Shown: positions 1 through 5,980 of the stretch, in pieces
How positions within the stretch are numbered: position 1 is the first letter of the stretch
Layout of the letters: every line of letters starts with the position of its first letter
NCBI GenBank assembly: GCA_023231075.1
Contig: JALNWC010000098.1
Location: forward strand, 1-8,175
DNA from: Rhodoferax sp.
GTDB taxonomy: Bacteria > Pseudomonadota > Gammaproteobacteria > Burkholderiales > Burkholderiaceae_C
Length of the DNA stretch: 8,175 nt
Direction of reading: 5' to 3'
The notes under the pieces: model-generated
The model's input: only the letters and a program-made list of their open reading frames with translations
What the model was told of the DNA's origin: nothing
Databases searched by the model: none
Position numbers and translations under genes: made by a program

Positions 1-2
1 AC

Positions 3-74
3 GCAGTAGTCAGCCAGGCTTCGGCGGTAGTACCATTGCCAGACGCAAGCGCCCAAGACCTCAACACGCCATGA
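3..74 (+). CDS. 3' end of an unidentified upstream gene (partial)
   Basis: The frame starting at base 3 is open from the window edge to a TGA at 72-74. That TGA overlaps the ATG of the PepSY gene in an ATGA arrangement, which is typical of translationally coupled genes in one operon. The visible tail is about 23 residues, rich in Ala, Ser and Pro (ending ASAQDLNTP), with no recognisable motif, so no function can be given. The frame starting at base 2 is also open and runs into the PepSY gene, so the choice rests only on the ATGA junction. Confidence 0.35.
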   Translation, partial: AVVSQASAVVPLPDASAQDLNTP

Positions 75-307
75 AATTTTTGACTACCTTGATCACTGCC
101 CTGATGCTGGCGCTCAGCCTGCCCGCTTGGGCCGATGTGAGCCGTGATGATGCTGCGGCCCTGGCACAGCAAGCCACAGGCGGGCGTGTTCTGGCGGTGG
201 ATCAGGCCGAGCGCGGCGGTCGCCTGGTCTGGCGTGTCAAGGTGCTCACGCCAAAGGGCGAAGTCATTGTGGTGCTGATCGACGCCGCCAGCGGGCGCAG
301 GCTATAG
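71..307 (+). CDS. small secreted PepSY-domain protein
   Basis: A 78-residue protein. Residues 1-21 form a signal peptide (Lys near the start, hydrophobic LITALMLALSLPAWA, cleavage expected after AWA before DVS), so the mature part of about 57 residues is periplasmic. It has the PepSY pattern: a short helix (DDAAALAQQATGG), then strands VLAVDQAE, LVWRVKVLTPKGE and VIVVLIDAASG, the last being the usual VDAxTG-like end. PepSY modules are thought to bind or inhibit peptidases or to sense peptides; here the exact partner is unknown. It lies 4 bp before the response regulator gene, and small PepSY proteins beside PhoPQ-like pairs are common in proteobacteria, so a role as a sensor accessory or target is inferred. 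No strong ribosome binding site is visible; coupling to the upstream gene may drive translation. Confidence 0.85.
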   Translation: MKFLTTLITALMLALSLPAWADVSRDDAAALAQQATGGRVLAVDQAERGGRLVWRVKVLTPKGEVIVVLIDAASGRRL

Positions 308-311
308 CGAC

Positions 312-983
312 ATGCGCTTGCTGTTGGTTGAGGACGATGCGGTGCTGCGGCTGAGCCTGAAGCGCCAGCTCGAAGCCGAGGGGTACCGGGTTGACCTGGC
401 CGCCGACGGTGAAGATGGCCTGTTTCAGGCCCGCGAATACCCGCTGGACCTGGTCATCGTCGACCTGGGGCTGCCCAAGCTGAATGGACTGGCGGTGGTG
501 CAGCGCCTGCGCGCCGAGGGCAAAACCCTGCCGATCCTGATTCTCACCGCGCGCGGCAGCTGGCAGGACAAGGTGCTGGGGCTGGAGGCCGGTGCCGACG
601 ACTATCTGGTGAAACCCTTTGAGTACCCCGAACTGGCGGCGCGCGTCAAGGCGCTGCTGCGGCGCGCCCACAAGGCGACCTCGGAGGTGCTCACGCTGGG
701 TGCGCTGAGTATCGACTTTTCGGCCCAGAGCGCCCGTTTGAGGGGTGACGCGCTTGACCTGACCACCTTCGAGTACCGGGTGCTGGAATACCTGGTGCGC
801 GAGCGCGCCAGGGTGGTGAGCAAGCAGGAGCTGTCCGACTACCTGTACCCGCACGACGAAGACCGTGACAGCAATGTGCTGGAGGTTTTGATCGGCCGCC
901 TGCGGCGCAAGCTTGACCCTGACGGGCTGCTGGCACCCATTGAAACGCTGCGCGGTCGCGGTTATCGCTTTGTACTGAAGTGA
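312..983 (+). CDS. OmpR/PhoP-family response regulator
   Basis: A 223-residue cytoplasmic transcription factor. The receiver domain (about 1-115) has the acidic pocket E7-D8-D9, the phosphoacceptor D51 in the IVDLGLP loop, the switch residue T79 (LILTARG) and the conserved K101 in VKPF. The C-terminal winged helix (about 125-222) has the typical pattern LTTFEYRVLEYLVRE, then a recognition-helix region with SNVLEVLIGRLRRKL and the closing TLRGRGYRF. Sequence style and partner are closest to PhoP/QseB-type regulators. Its stop codon overlaps the GTG start of the kinase gene by 4 bp (GTGA), so the two are coupled and almost certainly a cognate pair. The signal sensed and the genes controlled cannot be read from the window; the PepSY gene 4 bp upstream is a likely member of its operon. 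Confidence 0.93.
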   Translation: MRLLLVEDDAVLRLSLKRQLEAEGYRVDLAADGEDGLFQAREYPLDLVIVDLGLPKLNGLAVVQRLRAEGKTLPILILTARGSWQDKVLGLEAGADDYLVKPFEYPELAARVKALLRRAHKATSEVLTLGALSIDFSAQSARLRGDALDLTTFEYRVLEYLVRERARVVSKQELSDYLYPHDEDRDSNVLEVLIGRLRRKLDPDGLLAPIETLRGRGYRFVLK

Positions 984-2341
984 AATCGCCGCTGTCCATC
1001 CGGGCCCGCCTGATCTGGGGTGCTTTTGTTGTGTTGCTGGTCTTTTTGGCCGGTGCCGGCGGGGCGGTGCAGCAGGCTTATGTGGACAGCGTGCGTGCCC
1101 AGCGCTTTGCCCGCCTGCAAACCACCATCTACCTGCTGATGGCCGGGGCCGAGCTCAATGCCCAGGGTGCGCTGGTCATGCCGGTGGCGCTGGCTGAACC
1201 CCGCTTGTCCCTGCCGGCGTCCGGCCTGTACGCCAATATTGCCAACCTGGACAAAAACGAAGAATGGCAGTCGTCGTCCACACTCGGGCTCAATCTGCCT
1301 TTTCAGCGCCAGCAGGCACCGGGCCAGTGGCACTTTGACACCGTGATTGCACCCCCGTCGCAGCCCGGAGAGCCAGCGGGAGCTGCCCGTGCCTTTTTGG
1401 CCGCCAGCTACGCGGTCAAGTGGTCTGTGAACGACCGGGCGGCGCCGCTGGTTTTTTCTGTGCTGGAAGATAAAACCGTGTTTGACCAGGAGTTGCAGGC
1501 CTTTGAGCGAACGCTGTGGAGCTGGCTCGGTGGCACCGGGCTGTTGTTGTTGCTCACGCAAACCCTGTTGCTGCGCTGGGGTCTGGCCCCGCTGGGGCGC
1601 ATGGCACGGGAAATCCAGCATATTGAGCAAGGCGAGCAGGCCAGGGTCGAGGGCCGTTACCCGATGGAGCTTGCCGGACTCACCCATAACCTCAACGGCC
1701 TGATGGACCAGGAGCGAGCCCGGCAGACACGCTACAAAGATGCGTTGGACGACCTGGCGCACAGCCTCAAAACACCGCTGGCGGCGTTGCGCGCCTCCCT
1801 CGATGCACCGGCCGAATTGCCCGCCATGGTGGCGCTGCAAGTGGATCGCATGAACGACATTGTGGTGCACCAGTTGGGCCGGGCCGGCGCCAGCGGTGCC
1901 GCGCGTTTTGCGCCGCAGCTGGCACTGGCACCCATCCTGGGCCGAATACGCGACACCCTGGCCAAGGTGTATGTGGACAAGCCGTTGGCGTTCACGCTGG
2001 ACTGCCCGCCTGACCTGAGCTGGCGCATGGACGAAGGTGACGCCTTCGAGATGCTGGGCAACGTGCTTGACAACGCGGCCAAGTGGGCGCAGCACAAGGT
2101 GTCTGTTCGCCTATGGGTGGACGGCAAGCGCTTGTTTATACGGGTCTGTGACGACGGCCCGGGTTTTGCCGACCCCGGTGCCGTGCTGGCGCGGCGCGTG
2201 CGCCTCGACGAGCGGGTACCCGGCCACGGCATCGGCCTGGCCGTGGTCAAGGACCTGGTGGCCAGTCATCAGGGCGAATTGAAGGTGTCCAAAGCCGCTC
2301 TGGGCGGCGCCCAAATCGATATTTTTCTGCAGTCACCGTAG
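980..2341 (+). CDS. PhoQ-like sensor histidine kinase
   Basis: A 453-residue inner-membrane kinase starting at GTG 980, inside the end of the regulator gene. Transmembrane segment 1 is about residues 11-31, a periplasmic sensor region about 32-177, and transmembrane segment 2 about 179-199, followed by a HAMP-like linker. The H-box is DDLAHSLKTPLAAL with the phosphorylated H261; the HSLKTPLA wording is characteristic of PhoQ-type kinases. The ATPase domain shows the N-box NVLDNAAK (N361, N365), the DDGPG motif at D391-G395 and the GHGIG motif at 415-419, so it should be active. It would autophosphorylate and pass phosphate to D51 of the upstream regulator. PhoQ senses divalent cations, acid or antimicrobial peptides in enteric bacteria; whether this one does is unknown, as the sensor region is not recognisably the same. 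Confidence 0.93.
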   Translation: MKSPLSIRARLIWGAFVVLLVFLAGAGGAVQQAYVDSVRAQRFARLQTTIYLLMAGAELNAQGALVMPVALAEPRLSLPASGLYANIANLDKNEEWQSSSTLGLNLPFQRQQAPGQWHFDTVIAPPSQPGEPAGAARAFLAASYAVKWSVNDRAAPLVFSVLEDKTVFDQELQAFERTLWSWLGGTGLLLLLTQTLLLRWGLAPLGRMAREIQHIEQGEQARVEGRYPMELAGLTHNLNGLMDQERARQTRYKDALDDLAHSLKTPLAALRASLDAPAELPAMVALQVDRMNDIVVHQLGRAGASGAARFAPQLALAPILGRIRDTLAKVYVDKPLAFTLDCPPDLSWRMDEGDAFEMLGNVLDNAAKWAQHKVSVRLWVDGKRLFIRVCDDGPGFADPGAVLARRVRLDERVPGHGIGLAVVKDLVASHQGELKVSKAALGGAQIDIFLQSP

Positions 2342-2363
2342 CCCGGATGCCATCCGGGGGCTA
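2339..2363. terminator. hairpin between convergent genes, possibly a bidirectional terminator or REP-like element
   Basis: The arms CCCGGAT and ATCCGGG (2342-2348 and 2352-2358) pair perfectly, and the stem is extended by TAG at one end and CTA at the other with a two-base bulge of extra G. The stem ends are the stop codons of the two convergent genes: TAG of the kinase (2339-2341) and TAG of the patatin gene read on the - strand (2363-2361). There is no T-run on either side, so it is not a classic intrinsic terminator. The TAGCCCGGATG form also resembles short REP-type palindromes found between genes in many proteobacteria. Confidence 0.4.
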
Positions 2364-3263
2364 TGGTTGGCCAAACCTTGCCAACTTGTCCTTGAGCCCC
2401 GCCATGTGAATCCCCGCAGCCCGTTCACCTTCCAGGATGGCCTGGTGCCGATTGTCAAAAGCAACCGAGCCGAGCCTGGAAATATCGGGTTGGATCATGA
2501 CATCGGCCACCGGTCTTTCATAGCGACGGATCATCTGGCCCATGATGGCCAGGATCTGGAACGCCACCTCGATCGAACTATTGATGCTGCCATTCGCCGG
2601 TTTGTCGGAAATGTCGACACCGATGACGAAGCTGGCGCCCATGTCATAGGCCAGTTTGACCGGCACCGGACTGGTCAGACCGCCGTCGACATACTGGCGC
2701 CCGCGAATGGTCACGGGCTGAAAAGCCAGCGGCACGCTGCTTGAGGCGAGCACGGCTATGCCGGCATCGCCCGTGCGAAACACAATGGGCTCGCCCGATT
2801 GAAGGTCGGTCGCGACCGCGCCAAATTTCTTGGGAAATTTCTCGATCGGGCGGCCACCCACGGCCGAGTTCACGAACCGGCTCAGGGCCTCGCCCTTCAT
2901 CAAACCCCGATTGGGCATGCCCCAGTCAATAAATTGCCATTTGTCGAAGGGAATGGCCATTTCCTGCAATGCGAAGCCGCTTTTACCGGAGGCATACAGG
3001 GCGCCGACCAGCGAGCCGGCGCTGGTGCCGATCACGATGTCGGGAACGATCCCCTGCGCTTCCAGCGCCTTGATGACGCCTATATGGGCAAAGCCCTTCG
3101 CGGCGCCACCCCCCAGGGCAAGCGCGATGACCGGTTTGGCCTTCGGTGTGCTTGCGGCAGCTTGGGGTGCCGTTGAAGGCGGTGTGCTGCCACATCCCGC
3201 CAGGGTGAAAACCAGGGTCAGCAAGGTGCCCATGGCCGCCATGCCTGTCTTTCTATACTTCAT
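2361..3263 (-). CDS. patatin-like phospholipase lipoprotein (RssA-like)
   Basis: A 300-residue protein. Residues 1-24 are a lipoprotein signal peptide ending in the lipobox L21-A-G-C24, so the mature protein should be lipid-anchored in the envelope. After a Pro/Ala/Ser linker comes a complete patatin domain: oxyanion-hole GGGAAKGFAHIGV (51-63), nucleophile elbow G79-T-S81-A-G, and catalytic Asp in YVDGGL (D193), giving the Ser81/Asp193 dyad of the family. These enzymes hydrolyse acyl esters of phospholipids or neutral lipids; the actual substrate is unknown. The length is typical for RssA-type proteins with an added signal sequence. No good ribosome binding site is seen before ATG 3263. The 84-residue gene ends 15 bp upstream, so the two are probably co-transcribed. 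Confidence 0.92.
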   Translation of the reverse strand: MKYRKTGMAAMGTLLTLVFTLAGCGSTPPSTAPQAAASTPKAKPVIALALGGGAAKGFAHIGVIKALEAQGIVPDIVIGTSAGSLVGALYASGKSGFALQEMAIPFDKWQFIDWGMPNRGLMKGEALSRFVNSAVGGRPIEKFPKKFGAVATDLQSGEPIVFRTGDAGIAVLASSSVPLAFQPVTIRGRQYVDGGLTSPVPVKLAYDMGASFVIGVDISDKPANGSINSSIEVAFQILAIMGQMIRRYERPVADVMIQPDISRLGSVAFDNRHQAILEGERAAGIHMAGLKDKLARFGQP

Positions 3264-3278
3264 GGAATGGATCGTACG

Positions 3279-3533
3279 CTACTGGCAAGAAGCCGCTTTT
3301 TTGCACTGCAATGAGGCGGCGCACTTTCGCAGTGCCGGGGAATCTGACGCCTCGGCCAGCGCCAGGAAGCGGGCTGCGTAGCGGCGGTCCTTGTGAAAAC
3401 GTACCATGTCAATCCACAGACCCATGCCTGCCAGCAACCACTTGAAATTGACCTCTTCCAGCAGCAAGACCCGTTCATCAGCCTCGGGGGCTGACGTATC
3501 TGCCTGTGCCGAATGTTCGGTTTGACTTTGCAT
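3279..3533 (-). CDS. small protein of unknown function
   Basis: An 84-residue protein, not assigned to a family. The N-terminus (about 1-20) is polar and probably disordered. The middle, VNFKWLLAGMGLWIDMVRFH followed by a basic-aromatic helix (KDRRYAARFLALAEA), looks amphipathic or weakly membrane-associating, and the C-terminus holds three cysteines (LRKCAASLQC...SCQ). I chose ATG 3533 because the longer reading from GTG 3563 would begin in the tail of the phasin terminator. No clear ribosome binding site is seen for either start. It lies 15 bp upstream of the patatin lipoprotein gene on the same strand and just after the phasin terminator, so it probably belongs with the patatin gene. Composition and codon use match its neighbours, which supports a real gene. 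Confidence 0.65.
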   Translation of the reverse strand: MQSQTEHSAQADTSAPEADERVLLLEEVNFKWLLAGMGLWIDMVRFHKDRRYAARFLALAEASDSPALRKCAASLQCKKAASCQ

Positions 3534-3556
3534 CGCGATCACTTTGTGCTGGTTCG

Positions 3557-3588
3557 AAAACACAAAACGGCACCCTGAAGTGCCGTTT
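3557..3588 (-). terminator. intrinsic terminator of the phasin gene
   Basis: Read on the - strand, a perfect 9-bp stem AAACGGCAC / GTGCCGTTT (3588-3580 and 3573-3565) with a 6-base loop is followed by a T-rich tail TTTTGTGTTTT. It starts 30 bp after the phasin stop codon. It separates the phasin gene from the downstream small gene and patatin gene. Confidence 0.85.
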
Positions 3589-3617
3589 ACGTCATACTTG
3601 CCGACTCATTCAGCGGA

Positions 3618-4163
3618 TCATGCCGTCTTGGTGGCCTTCTTGACGGTGTCTACCGCTTGCTTTGTGGCCGCAGTGAAATTTGCCTGGGCCGTGTCGACCG
3701 CTTGCTGAGCAGAAGCTTGGGCTGTCTTGAAAGCATTCTGGCTGGCGCTCATGGCCTGGTTGAAAAAGGCCATGGCGGACTCGGAACCGGCGGGTGCGCC
3801 TTGGGTCGCGCTTTCGACCAGGGTTGCGAAGCCTTTTTGCACTTCGGCCATGTTGGCTTGGGCAGCGGAGGTGAATTCGGCGCTGGTACCGGCAACGATT
3901 TTCTGGAATTCCTGAGCGTAGGCCGTTGTCTTTTCAGCCAAGGGCTTGGCCAGGGAGGCTTGCAGCGCTGCCAGTGCCTGAGGGTCCTTGGCAGCCAGAA
4001 CGGCCTGAGCGTGTTCGAACGACTCGCTCAAAGCGGCCTTGGAGGCGGCCAAGTTCAGGTCAACCAGCTTTTCCACGCCAGCCTGTGCCTTGGTGGCCAG
4101 AGCTTGAGCGGCTTCCAGGTTGGTTTTGGCGGTAGCGGCGAAGTTTTCAACAGTTTTGTTCAT
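3618..4163 (-). CDS. phaP: phasin (polyhydroxyalkanoate granule-associated protein)
   Basis: A 181-residue protein with no membrane segment or signal peptide. It is almost entirely amphipathic helix rich in Ala, Gln, Lys, Thr and Glu, with the phasin_2 pattern near the N-terminus (NFAATAKTNLEAAQALATKA, then VEKLVDLNLAASKAAL) and a Lys-rich C-terminus (VKKATKTA). The length is close to Ralstonia PhaP1. Phasins coat polyhydroxyalkanoate granules in the cytoplasm and control their number and size. The start at ATG 4163 is preceded by AGGAA (4174-4170) with 6-base spacing, so the extended reading to 4235 is rejected. The gene has its own promoter, two PhaR-like dyads and a terminator, so it is a single-gene unit. 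The PHA synthase genes are not in this window, as is usual for phasin loci. Confidence 0.93.
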   Translation of the reverse strand: MNKTVENFAATAKTNLEAAQALATKAQAGVEKLVDLNLAASKAALSESFEHAQAVLAAKDPQALAALQASLAKPLAEKTTAYAQEFQKIVAGTSAEFTSAAQANMAEVQKGFATLVESATQGAPAGSESAMAFFNQAMSASQNAFKTAQASAQQAVDTAQANFTAATKQAVDTVKKATKTA

Positions 4164-4200
4164 TTCAGTTTCCTGGAGTGATGGATGGCATTTGCTTCGG

Positions 4201-4216
4201 CAACCCGGCTGGGTTG
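4201..4216 (-). other. small hairpin in the phasin mRNA leader
   Basis: CAACCC and GGGTTG (4201-4206 and 4211-4216) are perfectly complementary around a 4-base loop. They lie in the predicted 5' untranslated region of the phasin mRNA, between the predicted transcription start near 4234 and the ribosome binding site near 4172. It may stabilise the transcript; function is not shown. Confidence 0.4.
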
Positions 4217-4218
4217 TT

Positions 4219-4235
4219 ATGTTGCAGTGCAGCAT
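4219..4235. promoter_or_regulatory. PhaR-like operator, start-site proximal
   Basis: A dyad ATGTTGC-AGT-GCAGCAT (7-3-7, one mismatched pair). It contains TTGC-N3-GCAG, one base away from the CTGC-N3-GCAG type described for PhaR binding in PHA bacteria. It covers the predicted phasin transcription start, where a bound repressor would block transcription. It shares the core GTTGC-N3-GCAGCA with the second dyad. Confidence 0.55.
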
Positions 4236-4240
4236 GATGA

Positions 4241-4270
4241 ATTGTAGTGCGAATGGACGTGGATGGTGAA
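4241..4270 (-). promoter_or_regulatory. predicted sigma-70-type promoter of the phasin gene
   Basis: On the - strand, TTCACC (4270-4265, 4 of 6 to TTGACA) and TACAAT (4246-4241, 5 of 6 to TATAAT) are 18 bp apart. The transcription start would fall near 4234, giving a leader of about 70 bases. The two PhaR-like dyads lie directly upstream of the -35 and on the start site, which supports this placement. Confidence 0.55.
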
Positions 4271-4295
4271 TAATTGTTGCGTTGCAGCAATTATT
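4269..4295. promoter_or_regulatory. PhaR-like operator, upstream
   Basis: A long dyad with 12-base arms AATAATTGTTGC and GCAGCAATTATT around a 3-base spacer, 11 of 12 pairs matching. The mismatch is at the same place as in the proximal dyad. Its centre is 55 bp from that of the proximal dyad, and it abuts and slightly overlaps the predicted -35. A pair of PhaR sites flanking the promoter is the layout reported for Ralstonia phaP. Confidence 0.6.
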
Positions 4296-4626
4296 GGTGA
4301 CCTCTCACTAATTCCAAGCACGTCAAGGGCAAGATCAAGTCGAATCAAGGCCTGCCGGTGCTGGCGCCAAGCATGCGAGAAATGTCGCTTGAGTGCCAGG
4401 TATGGCAGCGCTGTGCATTGTTGACCCCGTTCGAGGGCACAACCGTTGGCAAAACCTTGGCAAGGGTGGCGATTTTCTGGACTGATCCGCCAAAGGACAC
4501 GCAATCTGTCACCTTTCTCCGATAGACTGGTCGTGAGACGTGCAATGAGAACATGGGGCTGACACGCCTTTTGAAAATCTGTCGCGAACCAGTCTGCACA
4601 AATCCCCAACAAACCATACATCTTCC
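4296..4626. other. gene-free stretch between phasin control region and the secreted-protein gene
   Basis: No convincing gene was found here on either strand; the open frames lack ribosome binding sites and protein-like composition. The region must hold the promoter of the + strand gene at 4627, but no clear -35/-10 pair was found. The only patterns noted are a weak Pho-box-like sequence at 4506-4523 and a repeated AATCTGTC (4503-4510 and 4576-4583). Confidence 0.5.
4506..4523 (+). promoter_or_regulatory. weak Pho-box-like sequence upstream of the lipid-remodelling block
   Basis: CTGTCAC-CTTT-CTCCGAT has the 7-4-7 layout of a PhoB site and matches the CTGTCAT half-site at 6 of 7 and 4 of 7 positions. 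It is about 100 bp upstream of the secreted-protein gene. No good -10 follows at the expected distance, so it may be chance. Confidence 0.2.
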
Positions 4627-5076
4627 ATGTATCGAAATTTGTCCCTGCTGCTTCTTCCCCTTTTTTTGTCATTCAATAGCCCAGCCCAAGAATCGCAAAC
4701 GTGTGCTGCAACGATCAGTGAACTGAGAAAGTTGCTTGACGATCAGATGTTTCCCTTGAAATGGGATGAGACCAGCATGGACGACGGCAAGCCATTGGCG
4801 GTGTCAATTCTTGAGAAAAACGGCGCGCTTTTCGTTGAGTTCATCAAAACCCGAGAAGGACTTTGGGCGGAGAGCTTTGGTGTCATCTGTAAAACAGATG
4901 TTGCGTTGGAAATCAGATTTACCGGGGAGCAGATTCACTTTGGACCTGCGGCCAACTGGGCGTTGCGATATGCCTTGGGAAGCGGTGGCAAATTTACACT
5001 GACCAAACTGGGGCCCCAAAAGCTGAGCATTGCAGCAAGCGGATGGAGTGGAGTATTTAATCAAAGTGCCAAATAA
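4627..5076 (+). CDS. secreted protein of unknown function
   Basis: A 149-residue protein. Residues 1-20 are a clear signal peptide (hydrophobic NLSLLLLPLFLSF, cleavage expected after NSPA before QES), so the mature protein of about 129 residues is periplasmic or exported. Two cysteines, C26 and C87, could form a disulfide bond. The rest looks like a mixed alpha/beta fold with a Gly-rich segment (RYALGSGGKFTLTKLG) and no catalytic motif that I recognise. I cannot name the family. It ends 117 bp before the plcP start codon and has the same direction and a similarly lower GC content, so it may belong to the lipid-remodelling locus, but this is only an inference. No obvious ribosome binding site precedes ATG 4627. 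Confidence 0.75.
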   Translation: MYRNLSLLLLPLFLSFNSPAQESQTCAATISELRKLLDDQMFPLKWDETSMDDGKPLAVSILEKNGALFVEFIKTREGLWAESFGVICKTDVALEIRFTGEQIHFGPAANWALRYALGSGGKFTLTKLGPQKLSIAASGWSGVFNQSAK

Positions 5077-5101
5077 ATGCAATAAAAATGACTTGTGCCC
5101 A

Positions 5102-5115
5102 TGCGAAGCTTCGCA
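5102..5115. repeat. 14-bp perfect palindrome upstream of plcP
   Basis: TGCGAAGCTTCGCA is a perfect palindrome in the 117-bp gap between the secreted-protein gene and plcP. It has no T-run, so it is not an obvious terminator; it could be an operator or chance. Confidence 0.35.
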
Positions 5116-5193
5116 GATGGAAAAACCCGAAGAAATCGCAGGTCGCGTTAAATTCAAAAGCTGCATGTCTGCTTGGGCAAGGACATCAGCAAC

Positions 5194-5973
5194 ATGACGC
5201 CTCGACAAGTCCGATCCATATTCCTGTCAGACATACACCTTGGCACCAAGGCTTGCCAAGCCCAACATCTTCTGGAATTTCTCAAAGAATACTCTTCTGA
5301 ACAAGTCTTTCTGCTCGGAGACATCATTGACCTGTGGGCCATGAGCCGTGGTGGGGTGCATTGGTCTCCCGAGCAAAATACATTTGTACAAAAAATGCTT
5401 CGCCGTGCCCGACACGGTGAAAAAGTCATTTTTATACCCGGTAATCATGACGAAGCCATCCGCGAATACGTAGGATCCTCATTTGGTGACATCGTTATAG
5501 CGCATGACTACATTCACACGGCCGCAGATGGTCGCCGCTATTTGCTCTTGCATGGCGATGAATTCGATCAGGTGACTCGACATCACAGGTGGATCGCCAT
5601 TCTTGGGGATAAGGCATACAACTTCCTGGTGAGTCTGAATATCTATTTATCATGGCTGCGAAGAACACTCAAAATTCCGGGCTATTGGTCCTTGGCCGGG
5701 TATGCCAAAAGAAAAGTAAAAACAGCGGTAAGCTTCATCTTCAATTTTGAAGATTCCGTTATTCGCCACGTACGTGATCTTGGTCTCGATGGTGTGATTT
5801 GCGGCCATATCCATTGGCCAATGATCAAGGAAATTGATGGATTACAATACATCAATTGTGGTGACTGGGTAGATAGCTGCACCGCAATAGTGGAGCACCT
5901 GGATGGTCGCATGGAATTGATATTAAGAAGTGCTGCTCCCAAAACCGCTGTGCCTAAACTTACTGAAATTTAA
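5194..5973 (+). CDS. plcP: PlcP-type metallophosphoesterase (phospholipase C of lipid remodelling)
   Basis: A 259-residue cytoplasmic or membrane-associated enzyme of the calcineurin-like, UDP-diacylglucosamine-hydrolase-related group. The two-metal site is complete: D13-x-H15, G42-D43, G83-N84-H85-D86, H120-G-D and G204-H205-I-H207. The GNHDE form and segments such as SDIHLGTKACQA, FLLGDIID and NCGDWVDSCTA fit PlcP as described in Sinorhizobium rather than LpxH, which has GNRD. PlcP splits phospholipids into diacylglycerol and a phospho-headgroup during phosphate starvation. I chose ATG 5194 because AAGGA (5179-5183) sits 10 bases before it; a TTG at 5173 would add seven residues. The kinase gene dgkA begins 7 bp after its stop, so they are co-transcribed. 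Activity as a phospholipase here is by family resemblance. Confidence 0.85.
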   Translation: MTPRQVRSIFLSDIHLGTKACQAQHLLEFLKEYSSEQVFLLGDIIDLWAMSRGGVHWSPEQNTFVQKMLRRARHGEKVIFIPGNHDEAIREYVGSSFGDIVIAHDYIHTAADGRRYLLLHGDEFDQVTRHHRWIAILGDKAYNFLVSLNIYLSWLRRTLKIPGYWSLAGYAKRKVKTAVSFIFNFEDSVIRHVRDLGLDGVICGHIHWPMIKEIDGLQYINCGDWVDSCTAIVEHLDGRMELILRSAAPKTAVPKLTEI

Positions 5974-5980
5974 AAAATAT

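Noticed and set aside
2367..3381. Several + strand frames opposite the patatin gene
   Set aside because: They are shadows of a clear patatin gene, with no family features and unnatural composition.
3534..3563. GTG start at 3563 for the small gene before the patatin gene
   Set aside because: It lies in the T-rich tail of the phasin terminator, and the added ten residues bring no recognisable feature.
4164..4235. Longer phasin reading starting at 4235
   Set aside because: The added residues do not look like a phasin, they would start at the predicted transcription start, and ATG 4163 has a good ribosome binding site.
4217..4672. Open frame of 151 codons on the - strand in the phasin upstream region
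   Set aside because: It overlaps the phasin control dyads and the start of the secreted-protein gene, has no ribosome binding site and no protein-like pattern.
5194..5973. Calling the metallophosphoesterase LpxH (lipid A synthesis)
   Set aside because: LpxH has GNRD in place of GNHD, and the context with dgkA and a lipid glycosyltransferase fits PlcP.
5930..5980. Longer DgkA reading starting inside plcP
   Set aside because: ATG 5981 gives the exact length of E. coli DgkA, and the extra residues are the out-of-frame end of plcP.
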